Made by a program: the position numbers and the translations under genes. A model generated the notes under the pieces. The model was not told where the DNA came from. It saw nothing but the letters and a program-made list of their open reading frames with translations, and searched no databases. Shown in pieces: positions 10,418-24,963 of a DNA stretch of 64,000 nt; within the stretch, counting starts at the first letter, position 1, and the number at the start of each line of letters is the position of its first letter. Origin of the DNA: JAFAMS01 sp963715815 (lineage in GTDB: Bacteria; Vulcanimicrobiota; Vulcanimicrobiia; Vulcanimicrobiales; Vulcanimicrobiaceae); assembly GCA_963715815.1 (NCBI GenBank), contig OY970278.1, forward strand, positions 1,550,001-1,614,000, written 5' to 3'.

Positions 10418-10798
10418 TCAGAAGAAGAGGGGCGGTGCGCGGCTCGCGCGGCGTCGCGCGAGCGGATCGAGACGATGAACGTGGACGGCCGCAAGCCGGA
10501 GGTCACGTAAGACCGGTGTGCGTCCGCGAGGCGGCGCAAGACGTGCAAATGCTTCACCGATGCGCTCCAGGATCGGTTCGAGCAGCCGGCGTGCAATTGC
10601 GACGAGCGCCGCGCATGCGAGACCCAGAATCAATCCGATCGCGCCGCTGACCCAGCAGTGGCAGCCGTCGATCTCGGGCAAGCCCGCAAGCGCCCGATCC
10701 GCGCACAAATCGTACGCGTACAGCATGCCTGTCGCACCGGCGGCCACGATGAGGCCGAAAACCCATGGCGAGCACGTCCGGACCCAACGGCGAAGCAT
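10418..10798 (-). CDS. Small membrane protein, unknown
   Basis: About 126 residues from ATG 10798 (an alternative ATG at 10825 would abut the divergent cyclase start by 2 bp). Two hydrophobic segments, PWVFGLIVAAGATGMLYAY and SGAIGLILGLACAALVAIA, flank a short extracytoplasmic or lumenal loop with three cysteines (DLCADR, DGCHCW). An arginine-rich cytoplasmic tail follows. No family recognised. Codon usage is plausible but the tail is low in complexity. Reality is supported mainly by the two clean membrane helices. Confidence 0.45.
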   Translation of the reverse strand: MLRRWVRTCSPWVFGLIVAAGATGMLYAYDLCADRALAGLPEIDGCHCWVSGAIGLILGLACAALVAIARRLLEPILERIGEAFARLAPPRGRTPVLRDLRLAAVHVHRLDPLARRRASRAPPLFF

Positions 10799-10827
10799 GA
10801 TTAAGGGATTACGGCGAAAGCCCATCC

Positions 10828-12377
10828 GTGGCCTACGACGCCCTATTCCTCGGCGCGTTTTTCGGTGTGCTCATTGCCGTGGGTTTGTACCACGTTTTGA
10901 TGTACGTCTTGTTGCGCAATCGAGAATTGCTCGCGTACGCGGTGTACGTTGCGGCCTTGCTTGCCGAGGAGATGGTTCGCACCGGCTTTGCGGCGGATTT
11001 TCTGCTGACGGGGACGACGCCGCCGATCATCTCGTCGATCACGTTCGCGTTTCTGGCCGTCGCCTCGTTCTGGTTCTTCACGTCGTTCCTTCAGATGCGC
11101 GAACGTGCGCCCCGCAGCTATCGCGCGATTCGCATACTGACCACCGTCGTCGTGGTAATCAGCCTGGCGCTCGGTCCTTTTGGCGGCGCGCGCGTCTCCT
11201 TGCTGATCCAGCTGCTTTCGCTCCTGACGCTCTTTGCGGTCTTCATCGTCGCGCTCGATCAAATCCGGCGCGGCGATCGAAGCGCGCGCTACTTCATCAT
11301 CGCGTTTTGCGGCGTGCTTGTTCGGGGCCGCACTGTTCGTGCTCGGCAAGATCTTTTGGCCGCAGACGATTCTCGTCAAGATCGGCTTCGAGCTCGGTAC
11401 GGCATTCGAAGCTATTGCGCTTGCGCTCGGTCTTGCCGATCGCATTCGCCTCGCAAACGAAGAGCGCGACCTTGCGCAACGCCGGATACTGGAAGAAACG
11501 CGCAGCCTCAACGTCGCGTACGCGCGCTTCGTCCCGCGCGAGTTTCTCGAACTGCTCGGGAAGGACGACGTTCGCGAGGTTCGTCTGGGTGAAGCCGTAC
11601 AGCGCGAGATGACCGTGCTCTTCAGCGACATCCGGTCGTTCACGACGATCTCCGAGAAGATGACGCCGCGCGAGAATTTCGATTTCCTCAACGGATACTT
11701 GGAACGCGTCGGACCGATCGTGCGCCAATACCGCGGCGTGATCGACAAGTACATCGGCGATGCGATCATGGGGCTATTCGCGGGTCGCAGGATGCCGACG
11801 ATGCACTGCGCTGCGCGATCGGACTGCAGCGCGAAGTCGCGGCGATCGACGTCGAGCGCGTCGCCGCGGGCTTGGCCCCGATCGCGGTCGGCGTCGGATT
11901 GCACACCGGGCACGCTGATGCTCGGGACGATCGGCGAGAGCGAGCGGATGGACGGTACCGTGATCGCGGACGCCGTCAACTTGGCGTCACGCGTCGAGGG
12001 GCTTACGAAAAACTACGGCGCGGCCGTTCTGCTAACCGAGCAGACCCGCGACCGCCTCGCCGATCCCTCCCGGTACGCCCTCCGCCACCTCGGGCGCGTC
12101 GCCGTGAAGGGCAAGGCGCACGGCGTCGGCCTCTATGAGGCTTGTGACGCGGACGCGCCGCCGAGCACGCGAGGCGAAGAGCGCGACCCTGGCTGCGTTC
12201 GATGCAGCCGTCGAAGCGCTCGGCGCCGGGAGGTTCGAGGAAGCGCACGGCATGTTCGGCCGCGTGCTCGAGGCTCACGCGGGGGACGGCGCCGCAGCCT
12301 ACCTTCAAAAGCGCTGCCAGGCCCTCTTGAATGCGGGCGAGCCCTGGGACGGCGTCGACCACGTCACCACCAAGTGA
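10828..12377 (+). CDS. 7TM-sensor class III adenylate/guanylate cyclase (frame-broken)
   Basis: N-terminal membrane region (about residues 1-205) starting FLGAFFGVLIAVGLYHVLMYVLLRNRELLAY, like 7TMR-DISM sensors. After a short coiled linker (LADRIRLANEERDLAQRR) comes a class III cyclase domain with VLFSDIRSFTTISEKM and DKYIGDAIMGLFAG, containing both metal-binding aspartates, plus ESERMDGTVIADAVNLASRVEG and KGKAHGVGLYE. A C-terminal TPR-like helical tail (AAVEALGAGRFEEAHGMFGRVL) follows. It would make cAMP or cGMP at the membrane in response to an external signal. Frame corrections are needed near 11310, 11795, 11905 and 12170. The only in-frame start is GTG 10828, after a stop at 10798. Confidence 0.85.
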
Positions 12378-12383
12378 GCGTTC

Positions 12384-12412
12384 TTGACGGTCCGCTTAGC
12401 CCGTGATACCAT
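12384..12412 (+). promoter_or_regulatory. Sigma70-type promoter of rpoB
   Basis: TTGACG (12384-12389), a 17-base spacer and TACCAT (12407-12412) give a good housekeeping promoter 150 bp upstream of rpoB and just after the cyclase stop. It implies rpoB has its own promoter and a leader of about 145 bases. That leader contains a small CCGC/GCGG hairpin near 12525-12540. Confidence 0.6.
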
Positions 12413-12563
12413 ACCGGCCTATGCCGCTCGGCTAGCGCCAAGCGCCGATGAAGCGAGGTCCTCTATACGAGGTGGGGAGACCTTGCCTTTTTGCGTTGTG
12501 ATGCAGCCAAGCGATGCGGCGGCAACCGCGGCTTAGCGGTCCGGTCTTTATAACGAAGAGTAG

Positions 12564-16402
<3,839 letters not shown>

Positions 16403-16406
<4 letters not shown>

Positions 16407-17413
16407 TGTAGCGCTCGTCGCCAATAACTCTCGTCGATGTACTTCATCGGATCTTTAAGAGTCTTCTTCGGCAACCCGTACTTACTCCGCAGATCGAGGA
16501 TCGTTCGAACGCCTGCGATGTCGATCGCGCCGTTCGGAACGATCCCGTTCGCGCGGTCGATGATCTCACTGTAAACTAGCGACGCAATTTCCGGCGGGAC
16601 GTTTCCGTTGCTTGGTGAGGATCGCGATCGTTTCGTTTTTGTTTCGCCCGTCGTAGAGCCAACGTAAGGCCGCGAGATAACCGCGGATGTAACGCACGAG
16701 CACGTCGCCGTTTTGCGCGATCCACGAGCGGCGCGCGACGCCGGTGTAAGCTTGATAGTGTCCGATGATATCGAGCGCCGTAGCGAGCTTGTGGCATCCC
16801 TTGGCATCGGCTTCGAGATCGAAGGGCGCGGTAAGCAGAGCTCGCGCTATATTCCGCGCTGGTCGTGAGGGCCGCAAACCGTTTCGGCGTTCCGCCGGCC
16901 GCCGCAAGCTGATAGTCGCCTTCGTTCAAGCCGACGACTTCGAGCATCCGGCGCAAGACGAAGGTGAAGCCGGTTTGCACCGCGTCGACCGCGAGCGTCG
17001 TGCCTTTGAGATCGGAATAGCTGCGAATGTCGGGCCGTGACCATAGCGTGAGCATCCCGCTGTCACCGCCCATGAACGCGACGAAATCGGCCGGGCTCTT
17101 GACCTCCGGCGCGCCTTGACCCTCGTCGTACGCGACGACGTTGTCCATCGCCGTGACCGCGATATCGAAATCGCCGGCGCTCAAGGTGCTGGAACATGTA
17201 GACGGAGCTCGGCGTGATCTCCGTCGTGACGTTGAGGTTCTGTTTGGCGAAAAAGCCCTTGGCGATTCCGCACCATACCGGCAGATTCGAGGCGACGCCA
17301 AAGAAGATCACGCGCACGTTCGCGGGCGCGGATTGCGCGAATGCTGCGGTGGGGGATAGCGCCAGGCTCCCGAGAGCGGCGGTTGATTCGATAAAGCGTC
17401 GGCGTGATGTCAT
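16403..17413 (-). CDS. ABC-type substrate-binding protein, NMT1/SsuA-like (frame-broken)
   Basis: From ATG 17413: a twin-arginine-like signal (SRRRFIESTAALGSLALS...AFAQ), then VRVIFFGVASNLPVWCGIAKGFF and LNVTTEITPSSVYMFQHL, FDIAVTAMDNVVAYDEGQ, ADFVAFMGGDSGMLTLWSRP and LKGTTLAVDAVQTGFTFVLR. These are the order of segments in NMT1/THI5-like periplasmic binding proteins (nitrate, sulfonate, aromatic or pyrimidine-type ligands). Indels near 17195, 16850 and 16610 shift it among frames. The last part, SLVYSEIIDRANGIVPNG to YWRRALH, ends at 16403. No permease or ATPase is adjacent, so it is an orphan. It shares CTAG with the rpoB stop. Ligand unknown. Confidence 0.75.
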
Positions 17414-17468
17414 GCTGCGACTTTCCGGTTTTCCAGGAGCGCGCCCTTGCGTGGCAGTAGGGGGACTA

Positions 17469-18726
17469 ATGAAAACACCGCTTCGTTCCGAGGCTCCGAT
17501 ACCCGCGCCCGGCACGATGGCCGTCGATTTCGAGGAGCGCGTCGACTTCGATCGCCTGCGCAAGTATCGCTTGGCCAGAGCTCGCGAGGCGCTCAATAAC
17601 TCCGATCTCGGTGCGCTGCTGCTGTTCGATCTGAACAACATCCGCTACGTCACAAGCACGGCGATCGGTGAGTGGACTCAGGGACAAGATGACGCGCTAT
17701 GCGCTCCTGACCCGAACGGGCGAACCGATGGTTTGGGACTTCGGTTCGGCCGCGAAACATCACCGGCTGTATTGCAACTGGCTGGAGGATGCGAACATTC
17801 GCGCCGGGCTAAACGGCCTACGCGGCGCGATTCAACCCGAAGCCGGCCTGTTCGAACGTTGCGCAAAAGAGATCGCGTCGCTCCTGCGAGACGCGGGCGT
17901 AGCCAATATGCCGCTCGGCATCGACATCATCGAGCCGCCGTTGTGGTTCGAGCTCGAGAAGCAGAAGATCAAAATACGCGACGGTCAGCAAGTCATGCAC
18001 GACGCGCGCGAGATCAAGTCGTACGACGAGATCTTGCTGCTTAGCACGTCGGCCGCGCTCGTCGACGCGACCTATCAAGATATCGCGGAAGCGCTCAAGC
18101 CCGGGATACGCGAAAACCAGATCGTCGCACTCGCGACCAAGAAGCTCTACGATCTCGGCGCGGACGACGTAGAGTCGATCAACGCCGTCTCCGGCGAACG
18201 CTGCAATCCGCACCCTCACAATTTTACGGATCGCCTCATTCGTCCGGGCGATCAAGCCTTTTTCGACATCATGAGTGCGTTCAACGGCTATCGCACGTGC
18301 TACTATCGCACGTTCAACGTCGGACGCGCGACGCAGAGCCAACGCGACGCGTACAAGCGCGCGCGCGAATGGATCGATGCGTCGATCGACATGATCCGGC
18401 CGGGTGTCACGACCGACCAAGTCGCAAAAGTGTGGCCGAAAGCGGAAGATTTTGGTTTCCCAGACGAGATGGAAGCCTTCGGTCTGCAGTTCGGACATGG
18501 CGTCGGAATGGCGCTCCACGAGCGCCCCGTCATCAGCCGCCTGAACTCACTCGACTTCCCGATGGAGATTCGTGAAGGTATGGTGTTTGCGCTCGAAACA
18601 TATTGCCCGGCATCCGATGGTTTTTCAGCCGCACGAATCGAGGAAGAAGTGGTCGTGACCGCAACCGGACGCAGCGTGATCACGCGCTTCCCGGCCGAAG
18701 AACTCTTCATCGCAAATGAGTACTAG
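17469..18726 (+). CDS. M24 (pita-bread) family peptidase/creatinase-like protein
   Basis: About 419 residues after one indel near 17680. N-terminal creatinase-type domain (FDRLRKYRLARAREALNNSD, LLLFDLNNIRYVTST) and a C-terminal pita-bread domain. Of the five metal ligands of true M24 metallopeptidases I see Asp (FFDIMSAFNGYRTCYYRTF), His (GHGVGMALHERP), Glu (VFALET) and Glu (RIEEEVVVT). The second Asp, expected 11 residues after the first, is Cys. This points to a creatinase/hydrolase-like or non-dimetal enzyme and not a standard Xaa-Pro peptidase. The strong purine stretch GGGGGACTA precedes ATG 17469. The next gene starts 13 bp downstream, suggesting one transcript with the LtnD-like dehydrogenase. 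Confidence 0.8.
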
Positions 18727-18739
18727 ATGACGCGTTGGA

Positions 18740-19622
18740 ATGATAGGCATCATCGGACTCGGCGAGATGGGCGGCGGCATGATGAAGCGGCTGCTGCTCG
18801 CCGGCGCAAAACCTGCCGGCTATAACCGGACCCAATCGAAGGCGCAAGCCGTTTATCGACGCAGGGATGACGTTCGTCGATTCACCGCACGCGCTCGTCG
18901 AGATGTGTGACGTCGTTATCAGCATCGTCACGAATAATGAAGCTCTTGTTTCAATCGCAAGCGGCCCTAAAGGTATTCTCTCGGCGCTTGCGCCTGGAAA
19001 AATCTGGATCGAGATGAGCACGGTGGCGCCGCACATCATTCAGGCGCTCGGTGAGCGAGCCGCAAAAACCGGCGGCACGTTGCTCGACGGCGCGGTTCTC
19101 GGTAGCCCACTCACGATCGAACAGGGCAAGCTTGTCATATTGCTTGCGGGCGACGACGCCGCGTGCGAGAAAGTCAAACCGGAGCTGCTAAAGATCGGTC
19201 CTATGGTGCGGCGGATCGGCGAGATCGGTCATGCCAAGGTCATGAAGGTAGCGGTCAATCTCAACTTGCCCGTTCAGATTCTTGCGCTCAGCGAAGGTTT
19301 GTTGCTGGCGGAGAAGAGCGGGATTTCGCGCGAGGTCGCGCTCGAGGTGATGCTCGGCGGCGTCATCGCATCGCCGATGCTCGCGTATCGCGCGCCGTTC
19401 ATCTTGAACATGCCGGAGAAGGCATGGTTCGACGTCGGAATGATGCAAAAGGATCTAAATCTCGCGCTTGAGCTTGCGGAAGAAGTCGACGTCCCGCTGC
19501 CGACGACGGCAGTTGCAAATCAAATGTTGACGAGTGCGCGCGCGCTAGGCCTTGCCGAGTACGATTTCGCCGTGCTATTTTTCGCGCTGGCCCACGCCGC
19601 CGGCCTCGACGTCTCACCGTGA
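18740..19622 (+). CDS. 3-hydroxyisobutyrate dehydrogenase-family oxidoreductase, possible L-threonate dehydrogenase
   Basis: About 293 residues. N-terminal NAD(P)-binding signature IGIIGLGEMGGGMMKRLLLAG, then CDVVISIVTNNEAL, WIEMSTVAP, DGAVLGSPLTIEQGKL, and the catalytic lysine region GHAKVMKVAVNLNL, all in the order of the beta-hydroxyacid dehydrogenase family. One indel near 18855 separates the Rossmann start from the rest. Family members act on 3-hydroxyisobutyrate, glycerate/tartronate semialdehyde, or L-threonate (LtnD). Because otnK, otnC and otnI lie 3.4 kb away, an LtnD role (threonate to 2-oxo-tetronate) is attractive but only inferred. Follows the M24 gene by 13 bp. Confidence 0.82.
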
Positions 19623-19628
19623 GCGCGG

Positions 19629-20634
19629 CTAGCGCGCTCGGCCTAACGCCTCTTCCAGCGCCCGAATCGAGCTGCTCGGGCCCGCGACGACGAGCTCGTC
19701 GCCGGCTCGCAGCGCGGTATCGTGCGGTGGACGGAACAGCATCGCGTCGTCACGCTTGAGCGCAAGAATGATCGTTTCGCTGACGGCAAAGAGCGCCTTG
19801 ATCGGCTGCCCGACCAGTCGCGAACCGTCGCGGATGACGAAGTCTTCGAGTGAAAGCGCCGTGCTTTCAGCGTCCAGAACGGTATCCAAGAACTCCATCG
19901 CCGTCGGTCGCATGGCGAGCTGCGCCATGCGCTTACCGCCGATGCCGTAGGGCGAGATGATACTGTTGGCGCCGGCAAGCTTGAGCTTTGCGAGCGAATC
20001 CTGAGCGTTTGCGCGCGCGATGATAAAGACGTCTGGTCGCAATACGCGCGCCGACAGCGTGACATAGACGTTTTCGGCGTCCTTATCCGTTGCGATGACA
20101 AGTCCGCGTGCGCGGTCGATGCCGGCTTCTTTGAGCGTTTCAACGTCGGCGGGGTCGCCGTGTACGATCGCATACCCTTGTTTGACGGCGTTCTCTAAAG
20201 AAGCCGGATTGGTGTCGAGGATGACCACGGTGCGCTGCGCTGCGAGGAGATCGCGCGCAATCGATTGCCCGACTCGGCCGAAACCGCATCAGAATATAAT
20301 GATCGTTCATCGCACGAACGCGCGCACGGATGCGCTGCTCACCGACTGCGGCAAAAAGATGTCCCTCGAGCAAGTAGCCGGCGGCGGACAAGAACACGTA
20401 TCCGGTGACGCCGACGCCGAACACGATTACACCCAAGGTCCACCAACGTCCCGCAACCGAGAGCTGATGCGATGAGTCGCCGACGGTCGAGATCGTCGCG
20501 ATCGTCATGTACAGCGAGTCGAACGGCGAGAACCCTTCGATGACGATGTAGCCGAGAAAACTGACGGTGATGACGACGGCGAACAGTGCGACCGAGATCA
20601 GGAGCCGACGTGCGGATGCCGATGGAGCGTTCAT
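19629..20634 (-). CDS. Two-TM potassium channel-like protein with TrkA-N/TrkA-C (RCK) domains
   Basis: About 335 residues. Two membrane helices (RRLLISVALFAVVITVSFLGY and WWTLGVIVFGVGVTGYVFLS) flank a pore loop SLYMTIATISTVGDSSHQLS. Then come an RCK NAD-binding domain (RFGRVGQSIARDLLAAQ, VVILDTNPASLENAVKQGY, GDPADVETLKEAGIDRARG) and a C-terminal TrkA-C domain (ALSLEDFVIRDGSRLVGQPI to DELVVAGPSSSI). Architecture matches MthK/Kch channels. The usual filter TVGYGD reads TVGDSS, so ion selectivity is doubtful, or a codon is lost. One indel near 20285 lies at the junction of pore and RCK. ATG 20634 overlaps the CHAD stop as ATGA. Confidence 0.82.
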
Positions 20635-21477
20635 CCATGCATCAGGTCGCGAACCACTCCTCGCGCAGGGCTTTCCGCCGCAGTAGCTTGCCAATCGCGG
20701 CGCGCGCGTTCGCCGTCGACGGCTTCGAGCGCAAGAAGCTCGCCGATCAGGACGTTCGCGCGGTCGTGCACGACCAAGCTGCGCAGCCGCTCTTCGATAA
20801 GCGTACCGTCGCTGATCGCGCCGAGCGCTTCCTGCAGCCGTTCCATGCGGCGCGCCATGCGCCGTGCCGGCTTTCCGAGAACGTACGCGCAGGCTTCTGC
20901 GACGTAACGTCCGTTGCGAACCGCGATTCGCGCATGGTGCAGCTCGCTGGGCGTGCTGGCTTTGTCGGCGCCGCAAACAGCTTTACGTACGCGTTGTGCG
21001 GCTTTGTGTTAAGCTCGCTGAGCCAAGCGCCTCGGCGTTCGAATCGGCGTACGAAGCGAACGCCGGCGTGGTGGCTGCCGTTTCGAGCGCGTCGAGCAGA
21101 CCTCGGTAACGCGAATCATCGAGCGTCGCAAGCAATCGCGTGCGTGCCGCTTCGCCGGCGGATTCGAGCGGCTCGAGCACGGCTTCGACGTACGGCCGTT
21201 CCGTCGCGGGGATCGATTCGACGCGCGAACGCAGCGCGTGAATCGTAACGTCGATATCGCGGACGGTGGCAAGCTCGCCCGCATACCAGCGCAGCTCCTC
21301 GCGCAGCGTGTCGACCCACGAGCGGTCAAGGAACGGACGGAAGCCGCGCAGCATCGCGCGCAGCCGGCGCACCGTCGAGCGCGCGTGATGAACGTCTTCT
21401 GGATCCGAACGAAGCCGAATCAGGACTTCATAGTGCAGCAGATCGAGCACGCGGCGGGCAAGCGCTGCAGCCCACAA
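20631..21477 (-). CDS. CHAD domain protein (frame-broken)
   Basis: Helical CHAD domain protein, a family found with polyphosphate granules and phosphate/nucleotide metabolism and thought to bind polyphosphate through conserved His/Arg/Lys. First half VHHARSTVRRLRAMLRGFRPFL, second half ELHHARIAVRNGRYVAEA show the repeated H..R....R motif. Indels near 21010 and 20850-20935 split it; it ends LMHG at 20631. The start is uncertain: 21477 is the longest in this frame, but an ATG at 21620 in another frame, 6 bp after the preceding gene, could be the true start with a frame break near 21480. It overlaps the channel gene (ATGA). Confidence 0.75.
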
Positions 21478-21666
21478 GCGTAAGCGCCGGGCGCATCTGC
21501 CGGGACGCCCTGCGTCTCGTCGGGCGTCGTTAGCGCGAGGGCGCGTTCGTATCTCCCGGCTGTAACGACCGCGGGAGAGCCATTGGTGAGAGACGGTCCC
21601 GTACCCAGAAGGCTCGCCATCCCGCTCAGCTTTTGCTCTGGCCTGCTCGCTCGTCCTTGTGGAAAA

Positions 21667-23038
21667 CTATGCCGGGACCGCCTCTGCTCCGTAGAGGCTG
21701 TTTTGCTCGCGCCGCAGTTTCCACACGAGTCGAGCTTTCGTCGAACTCAACGTCGCCTTCGCTGATCGGATGGTCGATCGGGACGTCGTGCTTCAATTTG
21801 AGTCCGGTCGCCAGTCCCATCGGAACGAGGCGTTCCGCTTGGGCGCGCTGCGCGGTCGTGAGGAGGCCGTAGGCTGCGTATCCGCCCTCGCCATCGATGA
21901 TCTCGCCGGCGCGCATTGCTTTGCGCGTCGCGCAAACTGTCTCGCCGATCGGTCCGTGCACCGGAGCGCCTGTCGCTTCGCCGCGCAAAACGACGTTTGC
22001 AATCGAGATGCCGATCTCGAGGCCAATGAGGTGGTACGGACGCCACAGCGCCGTGTACTTTCCGGTCGGATCCGTAAACATGCCGTACTCGGTGAAGCAA
22101 CGCTGCGAGTACGTCGAGTCGGACGTGAAGCACACGAAGACGCCGAAGCGGATGTGATCGGGGACGACCTTGCCTTCGTCGTAGAGGTAGGTGACGACGT
22201 CGAGTATGCCGTCGCGTTCGAGGACGCCGCCTTCACTTATCGGCCGCATCTTCGCGGCGAGCTCGCTCGTGCCGATCGGCGCAAATGTCAGGCCGTGGAC
22301 CGGGACTCCGATCCCCGTCGCATTCGCGATTGAGTTCATTTCGATTGCGGACTTCGTCCCGTCGAGGAACGAGTTGAACATCTTCGGATTGAAGCCGCCG
22401 AGCCGAATCTGTTCTTCGGTAAAGCCGAAATGCTGCAGCGCGGTATCGGGCGTGCTGTAGCGCCACTTCGGAAGATACTGCGTCCCTTTGCCGGCTGCGG
22501 TCACCGTGAAGCCGCAGGTGCGAGCCCAGTCGACCATCTCGCAGATGATCGCGGGCTGATCGCCGTAGGCAAGCGAGTAAATGACGCCGCGCTTTCTGCG
22601 CGTGACGGTACAACATCGGACCGACGACGACGTCGGCTTCGACCGTGACCATGACGACGTGGTGTCCCGCATCCATTGCAGTGATTGCATGATGCGTCGC
22701 GGCCTCAACGTGGCCCGTGACTTCGAGCACGACGTCGACGTCGCACTGCTGCGGCAATCTCGCCGGCCGGCCACGATGGCCGTTTTCCGCTGCGCGCCAC
22801 GTCGTTTGCGGCACCGACGGAGCCGGCGGCGACGAAGCGGTCTGCCTCCCAATTCGCGCGCGCTGCGGCGGCGCTTGCACGCTCGATATCGAGATCGGCG
22901 AGCGCGCAGAGCTGCACGCCGCGGCATCAGGCGCAGCTGCGCAAGAATCATCGTTCCGAATTTGCCGGCGCCGATTTGCGCAACGCGAATCGGGCGACCC
23001 TGTTCCGCTCGGGCCGCAAGCATGCGTGAGAGGCTCAT
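21667..23038 (-). CDS. SAF-domain NAD(P)-dependent dehydrogenase (homoserine-dehydrogenase-like, COG4091 type)
   Basis: About 455 residues. N-terminal Rossmann motif RVAQIGAGKFGTMILAQL, then VQLCALADLDIERASAAAA and CDVDVVLEVTGHVEAATHHA, all after frame correction near 22920, 22780 and 22595. The long middle segment contains PAIICEMVDWARTCGFTVTAAGKG and the C-terminal SAF part YLTG-like IGETVCATRKAMRAGEIIDG. A last indel near 21730 restores the ending KLRREQNSLYGAEAVPA and a stop at 21667-21669. Such proteins are often found near sugar-acid catabolic genes; the exact reaction is not known. It is divergent from otnK with 26 bp between starts, so a shared control region is likely. Confidence 0.8.
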
Positions 23039-23064
23039 CGCGGGTTCTACAGAAGCGCGAGCGC

Positions 23065-24333
23065 GTGACCCTTCTTCTGGGCGCGATCGCCGATGATTTC
23101 ACGGGCGCAACCGACCTCGCAAACACGCTCGTGCGCGGTGGCATGCGAACAATTCAAACAATCGGCGTGCCTGAACCCGGCGCGGCCCTCGACGAGGCCG
23201 ATGCAATCGTCGTTGCGCTGAAAAGCCGTTCGATTCCGGCAGATGAAGCGGTGCGGCTTTCGCTTGAAGCGCTCGATGCGTTGCAAGAGCGTGGCGCGAG
23301 CAAATTCATCTTCAAGTATTGCTCGACGTTCGACTCGACGGATCACGGCAATATCGGTCCCGTTGCCGATGCGCTGCTCGATCGGCTTGGATCGGAAATG
23401 ACAATCTTTTGTCCTGCGTTTCCCGAGAACGGCAGGCGCCTGTTCAACGGCTATCTGTTTGTCGGCGACGTCTTGCTCTCAGAATCCGGGATGGAAAAGC
23501 ATCCCATCACACCGATGACGGATCCGAATCTGGTGCGCGTCTTAGGACGTCAGACAAAACACAAGGTCGGCAAGATCGATTTGGCACGCGTGCGACGCGG
23601 CGAAGCTGCGGTTCGCACGGCGATCATGGAAGCGCGCGGTGCGGGCGTGCGCCATCTCGTCGTCGATGCCGTCGCGACGAAGACTTGCACGCGATTGGCC
23701 TGGGAACGGAAGAGCTGCCGCTGATTACGGGCGGTTCGGGGATTGCGATCGGTTTGCCGACGCTGTTCGTGCGCTTGGGGATGCTCGAGCGCGGACCGGG
23801 CGTCGATGCGTTGCCGCATGTCGACGGGCCGGCCGTCGTGCTTTCCGGTTCGTGTTCGCGCGCGACGCTCGCGCAGGTCGAGTACATGCGTGCGCGGCGT
23901 CCGACGTTCTCGATCGACACGTCGGCTCTGGATCGCGCCGAGAGTCTGGTCGAGAATGCGATGAACTGGGCGAACGAGCATTTAAGTGAAGCGCCGATCT
24001 TGATCAGCGCCAGTGCACCACCCGAGCGCGTCGCGGAAACGCAGGCCCGTTTCGGAAAGGAGAGTGCCGGCGAACGAATCGAGCACGTCCTCGGCACGAT
24101 CGCGCATCGAGTTGCGCGCGCGCGGCGTTCGGCGATTCGTCGTCGCAGGCGGTGAGACGTCGGGCGCGGTCGTTCGCGAGCTTGGCGTGAGCGCGCTTCG
24201 AATCGGACGGCAAATCGACCCGGGCGTTCCGTGGACCGAAACGGTCGGAACGCCGCCGATCGCGCTTGCGCTCAAATCGGGAAACTTCGGAAGCGAGGAT
24301 TTTTTCTTGCGCGCAATCGAGCTAGCACCATGA
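23065..24333 (+). CDS. otnK: 3-oxo-tetronate kinase
   Basis: Four-carbon acid sugar kinase (OtnK/YgbK family), about 422 residues; phosphorylates 3-oxo-tetronate at C4 with ATP. N-terminal sugar-binding domain: LGAIADDFTGATDLANTLV and KYCSTFDSTDHGNIGPV; middle FCPAFPENGRRLFNGYLF. C-terminal nucleotide-binding domain: PLITGGSGIAIGLP, VLSGSCSRATLAQV and FVVAGGETSGAVVRELGV. Indels near 23685 and 24100 need correction. GTG 23065 is chosen because the family motif begins six residues on. Its TGA overlaps the next ATG (ATGA). First gene of the tetronate operon. Confidence 0.88.
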
Positions 24334-24963
24334 CGTATAGTTCGGAGCGCGACGCACTCTGCCAAGCCGGCGCGCATCTCTCGGCGCGTGGACTTTCACC
24401 CGGCACGTCCGGAAACATCAGCGTGCGTGTCGATGACGGCTGGATCGTCAGTCCGACGAACGCCGCGCTTGGAAGTCTGGAGCCCGAGGCGCTCGCGTTC
24501 ATCGATGCAGACGGTGCGCACGCCGGCGGTGCCGCGCCGACGAAAGAGAAATTTCTCCACGCTGCCGTCTATGCGGCGCGTAGCGACTTCGGTGCGATCG
24601 TGCACTTGCATTCGACGCACGCGGTCGCGTATGCGTGTCTGCGCGATCTTGATGCGAGCGACGCGTTTCCGCCGATTACGCCGTACACGGTAATGCGGCT
24701 CGGGACGCGTCGCCGTCGTACCGTACGTGCGTCCGGGCGATCCGCGCTTAGGCGAGCTCGTCGGCGAGGCGGCGCACCGGCATCACGCAATCTTGCTTGC
24801 GAATCACGGACCGGTCGTGGCGGCGACGTCGCTCGATGCCGCGGTTGCCGCCATTGAAGAGCTCGAGGAGAGTGCCAAGTTGTACTTCTTGCTGCACGGA
24901 CACAAGACGCAGTTTCTGACCGACGAACAGGTTGACGAGCTTCGAAGCGTGTTTGCGTCATGA
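24330..24963 (+). CDS. otnC: 3-oxo-tetronate 4-phosphate decarboxylase (class II aldolase family)
   Basis: Class II aldolase/adducin fold, about 210 residues. LSARGLSPGTSGNISVR and IVSPTNAALGSLEP form the phosphate-binding N-terminus; TKEKFLHAAVY supplies the catalytic Glu; HLHSTHAVAYA and HHAILLANHGPVV supply the metal-binding histidines. In the known pathway OtnC decarboxylates 3-oxo-tetronate 4-phosphate to dihydroxyacetone phosphate. One indel near 24705-24715 splits the gene. It is joined to otnK and otnI by ATGA overlaps, which supports the assignment over a generic fuculose-phosphate aldolase. Confidence 0.87.
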
